Shown here: positions 39,945-52,509 of the stretch, piece after piece
Position numbering within the stretch: the stretch's first letter is position 1
How the letters are laid out: each line of letters begins with the position of its first letter
Origin: Lunularia cruciata
Taxonomy: Eukaryota > Streptophyta > Marchantiopsida > Lunulariales > Lunulariaceae
Direction of reading: 5' to 3'
DNA length: 64,000 bases
Assembly: GCA_948567375.1 (NCBI GenBank)
Contig: OX419756.1
Location: forward strand, 39,446,333 to 39,510,332
Notes under the pieces: generated by a model
What the model was told of the DNA's origin: nothing
The model's input: only the letters and a program-made list of their open reading frames with translations
Databases searched by the model: none
Made by a program: the position numbers and the translations under genes

Positions 39945-40640
39945 TATTAGGATAGGAAAGCGAAGCGAAAGAGGACTGGATAGATTGTGTCTGAACATGC
40001 GCTATGAGCACACGAGTTCTAGAACGTCAAACAGCTGAAGGAAGCAGAAGGCGGTTCGATGCCAAACGCAGTGCCGAAATAGCTGAGCGAATATCAGTAC
40101 CCCTCGTATCAAGGTTCTGTTCTCGAGCTCATGAGTGCCATGGCATGATACTTAGGACATGAGAGCAGTAGCCGTTCTTCGAACTCAATAAGTGCATATG
40201 AAGTGCAGATGAAATGTACACATGATATTAAGCAAGTCGAGATGCGTAATAAAGCCGTAAAGGAGATCAAGTGTATCTAACAGATTAAGAGTAAGGCTAA
40301 TCACAAGCGAAATATAAGTATTTCCTGATCAATAGCAGTAGAGAACTGATATACATCATGTAATTCATAAGCGCTAACCAAAGCATGTGGCGAAATAGAG
40401 GACCACCTGCAATTATAGACCAACCAGCAAAACATGAAAGATTGAGTGAACTGAAATCGGAAGACCAGTCAGAAATCATGTATAGGAACCATGAAAACAG
40501 ATCAACAAATGTGGGGATGGAGCGAAGTGGGGAACTTGGCTGAGATGGAGCGAAACATCAGAGGACTGGATATAGTATATTGCAGCAAACGCTATGGCCG
40601 CTTGAGTCCTAAAACGCTAAACAAGTGAAGCCATGGCATG
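39945..40640 (+). repeat. Dispersed copy of the 1-7750 repeat family
   Basis: It contains a 'gagttctagaacgtcaaacag' version of the second module, the 'gtacccctcgtatcaagg' block, a damaged type-1 hairpin module near 40165, and a second 'cttgagtcctaaaacgctaaac' module near 40590. The orientation is the same as in the main cluster, about 32 kb away. Confidence 0.75.
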
Positions 40641-42011
40641 GTATATCTATAAGATGTCTCCTGTACAGGGAAAAGGTAAGATACTAAGATCTTAACATTT
40701 CTGTATCAGTAATTACTGCAAATGCCAACTTCGCATAACTAGTACATGCTTCCGTTCACAGCTACGTGCAGGAATGACCTGTCCGCTTACCTTAAAGTCT
40801 TCTCTCTATAGGAAACATTGATCTTCGTTTAACACACGGAAAGAAAAGAAGAAACAAATCGCGACCATAGAGTATGCAAAATTGGTCGAATCCTTGTGTC
40901 AAACCCACTCTCGCAAGATATGCTGAGAGTACATTGAAATACAGAAAGCAGAAGCTTATTCTAGTGAAATGTACAAGTCTGTCTGATTTAAAAGTAAGGG
41001 TAGCTCGCTGGAAGTCTCTACAAAAAAGTTCCTCCTCTCAACCTGGATATCAACTGAACAGTGCATGGATAAAATCTGTGTACTTTATAACCTAAACAAG
41101 CTCGGTTGAAAGCACCTACTTGAGTTTATAGTGCATCCGAGAGTATTGCTACATTATTGGACAGAAGTAAGAACTCCGCAGTTACTAAAACAGTTGCATC
41201 TGTTTAGATGGCCTTCCGTTGATACATTCCTGTTTTGTCCAAGTAATAGAGACGAAATTCAATATTCTGCTTGTACAGTAATGAACTGTACAGGATATTC
41301 ACATGTGTGCTACTGGAAATAATGCATATAAAGCATCCGAGAGAATCTGGTACCTTATTGGACAGGAGTAAGAACTCCCCACGCAATCACTGAAATCAGT
41401 TGTTAAGATAGCCTTCCGTTAGTAAATTTCTGTCTTGTTCAAGTGTTGCACACGAAATTCAGCATATTACGTAATGAAATACAGAACCCGTTGTAGACAG
41501 CCCGGTTCCATACCAAGACGAAATTCAACAGAGTGCTTGCTACGGTTATGCAATCCATGTGTGCTACTGGACAACTCCTGCTAAAGCTTGCAGCAGAATT
41601 CCAGCTGGATTCTCAGTGAAAATGAGAGGTGCTCTAGCTTTCTTGTGAGGTATCGTACTCCTTCACAGATTGCACCATGACAAGCTGATGGGCTGCCTAA
41701 ACAACAAAGCATGTACACTAAACCCAGGTGTCCACAATACCTCCTTGTATGCAATCATCAGATGTGTGTCGTTATAATTGTTTCATGAGACAACGGGACA
41801 ATTGATAACGGAAGCAAAGGCAGATCTGGTTAAATTTACCTCCAGGTAGAATCGGCAGGAAACGACCCACACAGCTCCCTTATTAAACCCATCAAGAGCT
41901 TTACATATAGATCAGCTTGAAATCAATCGTAGAAGGTTCAACGTTGTGGGCTTTTCCACCCTCCCCATGATCGGACTAGAAGCTTGTCATAACCAGATCC
42001 CTTGTTTTCAG
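40641..42011. other. Downstream of RNASEH2A, with a diverged tandem duplication
   Basis: No gene supported. Two diverged copies of a ~195-bp unit start near 41138 and 41333 ('gcatccgagag', 'ttattggacag', 'gccttccgtt', 'gtgtgctactgga'). Confidence 0.5.
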
Positions 42012-45000
42012 TCAAAGACGTGTTCTGACTTGCTGCAGTTGTCGAGATCGGAAGTAAGGATGTCGTAGAGCGGCAGTAGACTCAACATCCATAGTGGAAG
42101 ACTTTCGCTTAGGTTTCTCATCCTCAGTTTCGTCGGCTTCCCTGCAAGCAAAAGAATTTTGGTCATAGAGACAGTAATGATAAGTCGGTTACAAATTGTT
42201 TCCATGGTACAAAGCGAGTAAATTGTGACCCAAATTCGGAGCTTGACAAATTTGAAGATTAACTATGATTCCAAAAAGCTCTTACCAGTGAACCTCGACA
42301 CCACCCTCAGCAATCAACGGAAGGCAGGTGGACCAACTGAAGCGGACAAGAGAAGGGAAGCCAAATACTGGATCTTTGTTCTCCTGAAGCCATATCTTGG
42401 TCTCGGGATCTGTGTACGTGGAAGAGGTCAAAAAATAATATGCATACAAGCGCCTCTCGCAGGGATCCAACCACTCGGTTTTACGATTCTACGTGACGTG
42501 CCAGTGTGGCTTTTGACTTTTAGTTAATTTTTACTTATGATGGAATTAGCAAGATCCAGGCGTGTTTACTGGATCATTAACCAATCTTAACACGAACTAG
42601 GACATCGGACATCGCACAAGTTGTTTTTACGAGCTTGATGAAAGAGGATCACTCCTTGCAGTGGCTTATGAAACATAATCAGTGACCTGTAGCCAAAGTT
42701 CGCCTATGGAACTTGGAAACAACCAGCTCTTATAAGAGTGATAAGAGTACCTCCTGGATAGCCGGAACCAAAGTTTCTTCCAATTTCCATGCCCACCTCA
42801 CTCATCACCCAGGCTTTCAGGGCCTTATCTCTAGTCACCTGTAAACAAGGCAAGGTCATTACGTTGTTGCTCGAGCCCTCGACTCACGAAATTAATTCAG
42901 CCTTTTGTTTGAGATATGTAGCATCTATTCGATCTAATGCATGTTCTTCGGACTCTGAATTTGCCATGGGGCCCGAGTACAATGCGAGGATTACCTTTGC
43001 GACTATACTGGCGGCACTAACAATTGGGAAGAGGCTGTCAGCCTTTTTAGTGACAGTAAAGCTAACACCAGGAAAACATTCAGTTAGTCGGGCTTGATAC
43101 TTCTCAGGATCGCCAACTGTGTCTACATACACCTGGATACAAGACGAATGAAAGACTGCCTGAGTTAGAAGACATGACATATGACAGATATAAAAGAATA
43201 TTACCTCTCAGCAATACAACAAGGACATGAAGTAGCATGAAATACAACCTGACGCCATACATAGAGCGGATCCGTGAAAGCTTATGGCTAAGACTTTAGA
43301 GCATTTGACTTGCAACTTTAAAACACAGAATCAAGCTAACGGGGTAGGTCCATCCAACGGCACAAGCAAAAGTTTCAGATTATGACTCAGAACAAAGCAT
43401 TCAGGTTTTGACACATCTTGTTTGTGTGGGTAAATAAACTGAGGTGGCTGCAAATGATCAGAACATGATTGGCTTTCACAGACTATCTAGGCGAGAGAAG
43501 TCCACACCGAACTTCCCTCACGTAGGTAGTCTTGACCAGTAAAACTAGGAGACTGAAGAAGAATCAGCTTTGGACTGAACTTCGCAAAGGCGGGTCCAAG
43601 GATGAGAGCAAATGAAAGAGCAGAGAAACAGAGTATTCGAGAAAATTTGGAGGATATTTGCGCGTTTGATGAAGGAACAGATAAACCGTGGTTAAGGTAC
43701 AAATAGCAACAACTTATGAGATTGCATGAAGCATTCAGCTCTCAATGGATTTAATCAGTGTGATTTAGGATGTATGGGTAATGATAGCACGATAAGCTAA
43801 TCGAGATACTTAATTGATTTAAAAAAAATATCGACTCGTGTTGTCTTAGTGGGTCGATGATGAGGGAACAACCGAAGCACATGGACAAAGCAATAATCAG
43901 TAGAAAATTGATGGCAACTCAACGCAGGTACAGCAGAACACAAAGTGAGGATACACCCAGCGCAACGTTGGAATACGCTATTTCTACAGGGTCAGGAAGA
44001 GAACAAAGAAGGATGAGGAAGTCAGGATCATCAGACTCAAACACACATAAGTCACTTAAGTCACATAAGAGGGAATCTTTCGATTATAAGGAAAGATAAA
44101 AAAGATTTAGAATCCCCGATATATAACAGTATAACATATGAACGGTTGCGGGAACTATTCAGTTGCGGGCAGAGGCTGGCCATGCAATTCTCACACTTCC
44201 ACTTTTAACGTACAACGATTGAAAATTCATTGATGAAACTTTATAGCTAGGAAGAGAGATTGCTGCGATAAGCGCACCTCGGATAGCGTGTATCCCTGTT
44301 CCAAGCTGCGTTTTATAAGGCCCATCGCTGAATCGTAAGAGATGACGTTCAGACTCTGTCTATCCCTGTAATCACGTTCACACGTCTACAAAAATATTAG
44401 GATCAGTCACTTGACTTAAAGTTTGTGTTCCAAGTTTTTAAGTGCTTGGATGAATTTCCGCATTGTCCTCTAAAACACGACTACTATGATTGATCCCTTG
44501 AAACAATTATCTTGACATTTCGGGCTGTTGTGTGAAAGCTTAGATGAAGAAAGAGAACTTGAAATAGCTCAATGTCTGATCAACGAACGTGCTAGTGTAC
44601 ATTACAAAGTCAGACTGTCGACCTTTTCAGCATTTTGGCAGAAAGCTCTCGGGGATCTATCACATCCACGGACCAGCCAATCGTACTGTCAGCTTTGATT
44701 TCCTTAAAAAGTTCTTCTCGCTTCGCCTCCGCCAACGTTTTAGAATCTGAGACAGTGGCACACCGTCCAAGCAACGCAGGAATATTCAAAAGAAATTTCT
44801 AAACACAGAGACGAAGTTTTGGTAACATGCATAGTCATACCAAAACTCCGGACAACCTCAACCGGCTTTCGAGAAAAATTCAGCAAATCACCACCAAAAA
44901 TGTTCAAAATTCACTCACCGGCAAATTGAAGGGTTGCGAGACGGGCCTTCTCGGAGACAGCACAGAAGGCACAACCGTAGACCATGGGACCTGAGCATCA

Positions 45001-45235
45001 CAATCAAATACTGTGACGAATTGCTAAGTGAATCGCAAGGCATGTCAACCTGACCAAAGTAAATGCGAATTGCTTTGAATTTTCACAACCTCAAATGGAT
45101 CTAGCTTTGGAAAAATTCTACTGTACCTAAAACCGGGCCTCGACCAGCCTCATCGATGCCCATTATACATGGGCTAGATGCCCAATTCGGCAACATTGAA
45201 CCAGAGTTCCCCTCAACAGATGAACTGCAGAGCAT
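42012..45235 (-). CDS. RNASEH2A: Ribonuclease H2 catalytic subunit A
   Basis: Eight exons inferred (minus): 45235-45127, 44990-44919, 44746-44623, 44365-44278, 43132-42995, 42838-42751, 42409-42286, 42141-42012. They join in frame to 290 residues, against about 296 in Arabidopsis. The enzyme cuts RNA-DNA hybrids and single ribonucleotides in DNA, in a nuclear complex with subunits B and C. Type-2 RNase H catalytic residues are present: Asp28 and Glu29 in '[12 protein letters not shown]', Asp135 in 'YVDTVGDP', Asp163 in '[11 protein letters not shown]'. The substrate-sensing Tyr204 is in '[12 protein letters not shown]'. The family segments '[13 protein letters not shown]' and '[10 protein letters not shown]' are intact. 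I chose the ATG at 45235 because it matches the family's short N-terminus; an in-frame ATG 102 bases upstream (45337) would add 34 residues. The C-terminal 42 residues are basic and poorly conserved. Confidence 0.93.
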
Positions 45236-45448
45236 ACGAAGAACACAGAATTGAGAGGAATGGAGCTCTTCCAGTGTTCCGCGAAATGGCGCGAAGTGAC
45301 CGCCTTCGAATTCAGTAAGGCATCTACTACAGTTCATTCTGGCTACAGTTTGCCCTCCTACCGTCCTTTATCGGTACATGCAGTTGAATTTGGTTTACCA
45401 CCGTTTCCCTCAAATTGTCAAGTCTATCCCCTTAGTGATGCTATCGCT
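45236..45448. promoter_or_regulatory. Short upstream region of RNASEH2A
   Basis: About 210 bp separate the chosen ATG from the first base that clearly belongs to the non-LTR copy. The native promoter and leader must fit here or within the transposon. Confidence 0.45.
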
Positions 45449-46318
45449 CTTGCTCCGGCAAGGATACAGGCTTGTGGATCCTAGCTTGACCGTGCATTAG
45501 GGCTTTCCGATTCACACCTGCTACTTTCTCTACAACGATGAGATTTGGTCTATCCATCTGCATCTTCACTACTCACTTGTGAGTGTGGTTCTACACTAGA
45601 TGTAGCGACGGTCCACATGACACCGTGTCCTTTCGGAGGACAGAGGATAGCTATCCATGATGCCATTAGAGACATAGTGTTTACTATGGCGCGAGAGAGT
45701 GGATACTTGGCTTGGAGGGAGCGTTCGTATGCTTTGCCGACGACACGTGTAAGGGCAGACTTATACTTGGTCCGAGATGATCAGGTGACAGTAGCGGATG
45801 TCGTGGTCACAGACCCTACACGAGATACAGTTTTGGAGGGAGTGATTACCCATTCCCCTGGATGGGCGGCGAGTGCAGCAGCAGGTCGCAAGGTCTCCAA
45901 GTATAGGGGCATGCAGTGAGGTCACCTCTTTGTTCCTCTAGCCTTGGAGTTATATGGAGCGATGGACACGGCATTTGACACATTTGTCAAGGAGTGCGCG
46001 AGAGCTTATCATGTTAGGCGACATGGGGTACCACTCTCACTCTCATAATTTGTAGCATATTTTAGACAGCGTGTGTCCATTGCTCTACAGAGGGCAGTGG
46101 TTGGTACAATCCATAGGAGAGCAATCACATTAGGTGATGTTTCTTCGGATGCTCCAATTGTGTGTAGACCGTACGACTTGCATAGCTCGGATATCTTAGG
46201 TGCGGTAGGGCAGATTTCTCATACAGACTCTATTGGCGCTTAGCCCCATGTTACCTTTTTTGTCTCTCCCTTGTACGACTTGATGGGGTCTTCCCATCCT
46301 TCATTTTTCCTACACATT
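45449..46318 (+). mobile_element. RLE-type non-LTR retrotransposon, copy D (best post-RT domain)
   Basis: 5'-truncated copy in plus orientation. Homology with the reverse complement of copy C starts at 'gctcttgctccggcaag'. It ends in the shared 3' tail ('cttgtacgacttgatggggtc', 'ttcccatccttcatttttcctac'). It encodes the cleanest post-RT domain of the five copies, with one stop at about 45917. Confidence 0.82.
45545..46235 (+). pseudogene. Post-RT domain of non-LTR element, restriction-like endonuclease candidate
   Basis: After RT, the frame shows a Cys/His cluster ('CECGSTLD', 'VHMTPCPFGGQR'), then 'IHDAIRDIV', then 'RADLYLV...VTVADVVVTDP'. This order (zinc-knuckle-like C-x-C...H-x3-C, R/I-H-D, then (R)xDL and a Val-Ala-Asp-Val strand) is the arrangement of the C-terminal restriction-like endonuclease of R2-type and related non-LTR elements. 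The canonical PD is AD here. The frame is interrupted at about 45917 and near 46045. The endonuclease call is my inference from the motif layout. Confidence 0.55.
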
Positions 46319-47645
46319 TTTTGCATGTTTCACTCCCCTTGGTGGTCATTCAAGTTTGCTCTATTTCCACCAACCATAAACCATCCTTCTTTCCATATCG
46401 CAAATTTAAATTATTTTATGTTTTATAACAAAAATTTATTATTAAAATTGATAATATTTCTAAGAGAAGAGAAGTCTTTTCTTATTCTATATTGTTTTTG
46501 GTTGAATGTAAAACTTCATAAAACAAAACATATTTATGATATATTATTCATGTACAAAAAGTTTTTTTTGTTTATTCTACACTACACATAGGTTATATCA
46601 AAATTTAATTATTGAATTTTTAGTTACTGATATTTAAAAACTATTATTGACATTATATAACATTATATACATATTCAATCATGCGCTTTAGTGCAAATTC
46701 ATACCTTGGAGTAGTTTTGATTTGCTTGAGGACTATCCATGGTACCTCTATAGTTTTATAAACTTGGGCTGAACAAAATCTTCCAATCTTTTAGGATTTC
46801 AATTATAGTTATGATTGTAAGTTACTCCAATTTTATATTTGTGTATTCATTCCTGCCTTTCTTTTTAAATTAAAATAAAGACCATGTTACTTGAGTTTAT
46901 TGACTTTTGGAAATGCTCCTTTTTCTGATTAGTATATACATTTTAACTTCATATTATTTACAAATTCAAAGTAATAGGGCACTAAAGAAAATAATGTAGA
47001 TATGTCTTTTTCAAGTTAAATTTAACACTATGAATAGTATATTTATAATAATCTAAAAGTATTCCCTTTTTTAGTACTATTCTAATAATATTTATATCCT
47101 ATCTTATCTTATATTTATTCTAATAACATCTATAATTTACTATTTACTATTTAGTTCACCTTACTTGATTTGTACCTTGATTTAAATTTCTTGTGGATTT
47201 GGGATGATCTTCTCTTAGATTTGGTCATCTTTAAGAAATCAAATATGTTTGTGCTAAGTCTTATTAACATAATACTACCATATTCTCAAATTTTGACCTT
47301 AAAAAATCTTTCTATATAATATAATACTAAGATTTCTCATCATTCAAATATAGACATTAAATTATATTAAGTTTAGATGATAGGAATTATTGTATTTAAG
47401 ATTGACATCAACATATAAGCATATGACATAAGACAAAGTGAAGAAATTGTAACTTAATTTTTGGAAGTTCCTCCCACCTTTGTTATAAACTTGTGGGTGT
47501 TTAAGAAGAATAATTTCTAAACATTGTATAAAAATAGTAATTTATATCCTTATTTATGTAATTAATTAATTATTTATAGCATTACATTTATTTATTTATT
47601 TTCAATCATGAAATTATAAGAGAACTTGCATCAAGATAAGAACAC
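46319..47645. other. AT-rich intergenic stretch
   Basis: Very AT-rich; no gene, repeat family or RNA recognised. Confidence 0.5.
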
Positions 47646-47885
47646 AGGGAAAGGCGATCATACATAACACATGAAGGATGAGAAGACCTCATCAAGCCAT
47701 ACAAGAGAGAGACAAAAGAGGTAAAATAGTGCTAGGCCCCAATAGCATCGATATGAAAAATCAGCCCTACCATACCTAACAAAAATGAAAAATATGAAAA
47801 ATCTTCCCTACAAACTACATGAGCATCCAAAGAAGTATCACCTAGTGTGATTGTTCACCTATGGATTGTATCAACCAATGCTCTC
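47646..47885 (-). mobile_element. RLE-type non-LTR retrotransposon, copy E, 3' part
   Basis: Shares the 3' block ('gacctcatcaagccatacaag', 'gtgctaggccccaatagc') and continues to 'cctatggattgtatcaacc', as in copy C near 36800. It is cut by chromovirus 2 at 47886. Confidence 0.75.
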
Positions 47886-48311
47886 TGTAACAATATGGAG
47901 TTTAGCGACGAAGTCAATCAGGCTCACGAAGTAGCACATAAGACAAATTAGCCTAGAATATTCCAGAAGTATCTAGGAAGCTTCTTGGGAAGCTTCCCGG
48001 TTAGCTTAGCTTGCACCTTAAGTAAGTAGCTTCTAGAAGGAAGCTTCTAGAAGCTTCCAACTAGCTTAGCTTGCACGCCAAGTAGACGGCTTCTAGAAGG
48101 AAGCTTCTTGAGAAGCTTCCTAGTTAACTTGGCTTGCACTCTAAGAAAGTGGCTTGAGGAAGCTTCTTGTGAAGCTTCTCAAGGGCCTTGTATGCTACCT
48201 ATAAATACCAAAGCCAAAGCTCATGCTAGGCATTCGGAGTTTTCCCTCATTCAAGTGTCCCAACGTAAGTTTCCATTCTCCTATTTCTCTCCTCGGTTTT
48301 GGTCTTTTACA
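47886..48311 (+). repeat. Chromovirus 2: 5' LTR with heat-shock-element array
   Basis: 426 bp, TGTAACAATATGG to TTTTACA. A TATA box (ctataaata) lies at 48199-48207. Upstream are a perfect three-unit heat-shock element GAATATTCCAGAA (47956-47968), a perfect four-unit element GAAGCTTCTAGAAGCTTC (48040-48057), and two GAAGCTTC pairs at 48159-48166 and 48171-48178, the last ending 20 bp before the TATA box. Confidence 0.9.
48199..48207 (+). promoter_or_regulatory. LTR TATA box
   Basis: CTATAAATA, 20 bp downstream of the last GAAGCTTC pair; conserved in all LTRs of the family (60374-60382 in the 3' LTR of chromovirus 3). Confidence 0.75.
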
Positions 48312-48312
48312 T

Positions 48313-48327
48313 TGGTATCAGAGCAGG
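48313..48327 (+). other. Primer-binding site of chromovirus 2
   Basis: TGGTATCAGAGCAGG, one base after the 5' LTR; initiator-Met tRNA type. Confidence 0.88.
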
Positions 48328-48329
48328 AA

Positions 48330-51300
48330 TGGGATGGATGGAATTTATGGACCACCAAATCCACTTCCGCCAAACCATTGGGACTTTCATGTCCAGATGC
48401 ACGAGATAAATTGGCGGAGTTGAGGCAAATTGGCTCAATGAGAAACTACATCACACAATTTTAGAATATCATCATGCAAATTCCAGATATCCAAGAAGGT
48501 GAAGTTTTGGATCGATTTGTGCAAGGATTGAAGTCACAAACCAGATTAGAGGTGACCATGCAAGAGCCACAGAACGTAGAAGAAGCCATGCAATTGGTTG
48601 AGCATTTTGATTCCTTAGTTGCGACAACTTGGTCTCAACCTCAACCTACACAAAACCTACCAATACCACAAGTGGAAGAACCGGTACCAATGGAGATTGA
48701 TGTTATCTAACAAAGACCACTTGGCACAATAGATAGAGAAAAATTACGACAAAATAGAGGTTGCTTTTATTGTCGCCAAGTTGGATATCGCATTGCTGAA
48801 TGTCCACTTAGGAATGGGCGACCTCGACAAGTTGCCCAGATGGAGTTTGTGGAACAGAATGATCAAGGAAACAAAGAATCCCAATAGGAGATTTTGAACC
48901 GCCTACTAGAAGCTTGATTAGTTCCAATGGGATTGAAAGCTCGACCTATACAAGTTTGCTTCACTTACAAGGTACGATATCTAATCGGGGTTGTAGGATT
49001 TTGGTTGATTCTGGAAGTTCAAAGAATTGCATATCTATGCAAGTAGCAAAGGAATAGGGTATTCCTATCAAGCCAGTGATTGGAAGTAGTTTGATGATGG
49101 CGGATGGTAGAAAAGGTTCTGCATTCCGCACCTTGCATCTTGTTACCTTCAAGATTGGGAAGGAGTATTTGGAGTGTATGTGGTTTGTAGTGGCACCTCT
49201 ACACTATGATGTTATTCTAGGACTACCTTGGCTTGAATGTCATAAGGTTCAATTTGATTGGACCCAACGACAAGTTCAAGTACAACACCAAGGAAGGAAT
49301 TTTTGATTAGTTTGTCTCGCACCTTTGATTAAGACACCTAAAAGTAGTCAGTCTTACGATGGGAAGTTTGTCAAGAAGGTAGCCATAGAGAAAGCTTTGA
49401 AGGGAGATGAGTCTCAAGATAGAATGTTTGCCAAGAAGGCCGCCATGGAGCAAGCGTTGAAGATAGATGAATCCCTAGATGGGAAGTTTGTTAGTGAAGC
49501 AGCCATAGAGCAAGCTTTGGAGGAAGATAAGTATGTTTTCATGGTGTGGATCAAGCCAATTTCACAAGGACAATCTGAGAAGGGCCAAGAGCCTCATCAA
49601 GCAATGGTTGATCAAATAGTTCAAGAGTTTGTAGACATGTTTTTGGATGATCTGCCGAAGGGATTACCCTCCAATTGTGGTATGCCCTTCAAGATTGAGC
49701 TATTGCTAGGAAGTACTTCAATGAGTAGACCAATCTATCGGCTCTCACCAAAGGAGTTGGAGGAGTTGTGAACAACACTTATGGAGTTGTTGGAGAAGGA
49801 CTTCATACAACATAGTACCTATTCTTGGAGAGCATAGGTATTATTTGTTTCAAAGAAGGATGGGGAATTTGATTTTTGTATTGATTATTGTGTGCTCAAT
49901 AAACAAACAATGAAGAATGCATATCCCTTGCCTTAGATCAATGACTTGCTTGATCAATTGAGTGGAGCATGATACTTCTCCAAGTTGGATCTTTGCAGCG
50001 GTTATTGGCAAAACCTCACTGATAGGAAGGATGTGCAAAATATTGCCTTTCGCACAAGGTATGGACATTTTGAGTAAAGACTTCTACCTATCGAGCCCAC
50101 TAATGCTCCAACAGTCTTCATGGATCAGATGCATTGTGTGTTGGATGGACTATTGGGTCGGTACGTGGTGGTGTTCTTGGATGATATCTTAATCTATAGC
50201 AAGATAGAGGCACAACATGTGAATCACATGTGAGAAGTCCTAAGACAAATACAACAATGGAAATTTTACTACAAGAAGTTGAAGTGTACCTTTTGGCAGA
50301 CGGAAGTTACCTTCTTAAGTCACAAGACATCATTGGATGGGATCAAGATAAAAGAGGAGAAAATCAAGGCCATTATTGATTGGCCTACTCCAAAGGATGC
50401 TAAAGAAGTATGGGCATTTAATGGATTGGCCAGTTTTACTGATGGTTCATTCACTATTATGCTCATGTGGCTGCACCATTGACTGACCTCTTGGGGAAGA
50501 ACTTAAGCTTTCAGTGGACCACCAAGCACAAAGAAGCATTGCAAAACTTGAAACATATGGTGTCTTCAAGACCCATTTTTCAACCATATGATCTTCAACT
50601 ACCTTGTGTGGTTGATTTTGATGCTTCTAACTTTGCAATTGGAGCCGTGTTGCAACAAGAATTCCTAGATAGACTACATCTCATTGCCTTTGTGTCTCGC
50701 CGACAAAATACAGCTAAACAAAATTACTCTGCTTGACATCGGGAACAACTTGCAATGGTATATGCCACCAAAGTAAAGAGGCATTATCTCTTGGGGAAGC
50801 AAGTGGTCATGCAAACTGATCACAAGCCATTGTTGTAGACCTTACACTTGGAACACATGAAGAGTCAACATCATTGATGGGAAGAGCAACTCCAATTTTT
50901 TGACATCAAACTTGAGTACAAACTAGGTTGGTTCCATGTCATCCTTGATGCCCTATCATGATGACCTAATTTGAAGTCTCTTTCTCTCATCACGGCGGCA
51001 ATTATGATGATGTCAATTGACTCTAAGGTCCAAAATGAGTTTTTGTCAACTCTAAAACAAGATCCCTTCGTCTAGATGGTACATGGTCATCTTATAGCAT
51101 ACAATAAGGAGTACAACATCTTATCCTTCAAGAGATGCCTTCTATTCCATGAGGACTAGATCTATGTTCTAGCCAAAGGTGATCTCCAACTTGTGTGCAA
51201 TCAAGAAGCCCATGATTTACTAATTACTGGTCACATGGGTGTGGACAAGACCTTAGGTACACTCCAACACCAATGGTGGTCGCCCAACACGGCATGATAT

Positions 51301-52445
51301 GTTTAGGAGTTTGTTCAATCATGTGAGAGCTACCAATGCAACAAGGCTAGTAACCAGAAACCGAGTAGACTCCTTCAACCACTCCCCATTCCATCTACTT
51401 GTTGGGAACATATGAGCTTAGATCTCATCACCTCCTTGACCAAGACAAAGCAAGGTCACACAATAATTGTGGTGTTTCTGGATAAGCTTAGTAAGCAAAT
51501 CCATTTGGCACCAATGGTTGATATTGTGGATGCTCCAACCTTGGCATAAATTTACTTTTACAATGTATTCAAGCATCATGGGATGCCACGTGTACTCATC
51601 TCCAACCGTGATCCTTGCTTCATTGGAAAGTTTTGGCAAGCACTCTTTGAGATACTTGGCACCAAGTTTGTTGTCCACAACCAATCATCCTCAAACTGAT
51701 AGACAAATTGAATGTGAAAATCGCACCTTGAAAGGTATGCTTTGTGCCTTCATCAACATTCATCATACCAATTGGGATGAATGTCTTGCAGATGTGGAAT
51801 TGCATATAATGATTTTAAACAAACAAGCATTGGATTCTCTCCTTTCTTTCTCAATTTTGGCCAAGACCCACTTCTTCTAGATTCCCTTCTTGCTCCTCCT
51901 CCATCTCATGTCCCTTATACTTCCACCTTCTTGATCACCATCTCCCAATCCCTTGAACAAGCCAAATCTCATCTCCTTGTTGCTCAAAATCAATAAAAAC
52001 AATACACGGATCACCATCATTGTGATCTCCGGTTTCAAATTGGTGATAAGGTCATGCTTTCATCCAATAACCTCTCTCTCCCACTTGATACCTAAGTTTA
52101 TAAACTTGCCCCTAATTGGGTAGGACCCTTTGATGTCACCCAAACTGTCTCTCATGTTGCTTATCAACTTGCATTGTCTTGTCATATGCACATCCATCTT
52201 GTCTTTCATGTTTCTAAGTTGAAACCCTTTATTCCTAACCCATCTTCTTTTTCCTCTTGAGTCCAACTTCCCCCTCTTCATGTCCCTATCAATGATCATG
52301 AGGAGTACAAAGATGATTGTATCCTTGCGCGTCACCACAATCAACAAGGCCCTCAACAACATATGGAGTACAAGATCCTTTAGAAAAGGTGTCCCCTTCA
52401 TGATGCCACATGGGAACTTCTTTCTCATCTCCAAAATGTACAACT
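48330..52445 (+). pseudogene. Chromovirus 2 gag-pol, disrupted
   Basis: Gag fragment 48400-48710; knuckle near 48755-48800, where the His of C-X2-C-X4-H-X4-C reads Tyr; protease region 48960-49300 with a stop; RT about 49620-50210 (active-site FLDD) with several in-frame stops; RNase H 50467-50950; integrase 51200-51950; GPY/F-like module about 52020-52250; chromodomain about 52290-52440 ('HDATWELLSHLQ'). RNase H carries TGA at 50734, TAG at 50836 and TGA at 50875, all shared with chromovirus 3. It is defective. Confidence 0.85.
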
Positions 52446-52494
52446 AGCCATCTAGGAGTTTGAAGCTTCATTGGCAACAAGGACATCACCAACT

Positions 52495-52509
52495 AGCAGT
52501 GGGGGAATA
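52495..52509 (+). other. Polypurine tract of chromovirus 2
   Basis: 'cagtgggggaata' directly precedes the 3' LTR. Confidence 0.7.

Noticed and set aside
43857-44099. 80-codon basic plus-strand ORF inside an RNASEH2A intron
   Set aside because: No recognised family and no promoter evidence; composition alone is not enough.
46271-46591. 106-codon ORF
   Set aside because: Starts in the non-LTR 3' tail and continues into AT-rich DNA; low-complexity Phe/Leu-rich translation.
47990-48180. Reading the GAAGCTTC words in the LTR only as a simple palindromic satellite
   Set aside because: The spacing includes exact three- and four-unit GAA/TTC alternations and a non-repetitive GAATATTCCAGAA site, all upstream of a TATA box, which a plain palindrome repeat does not predict.
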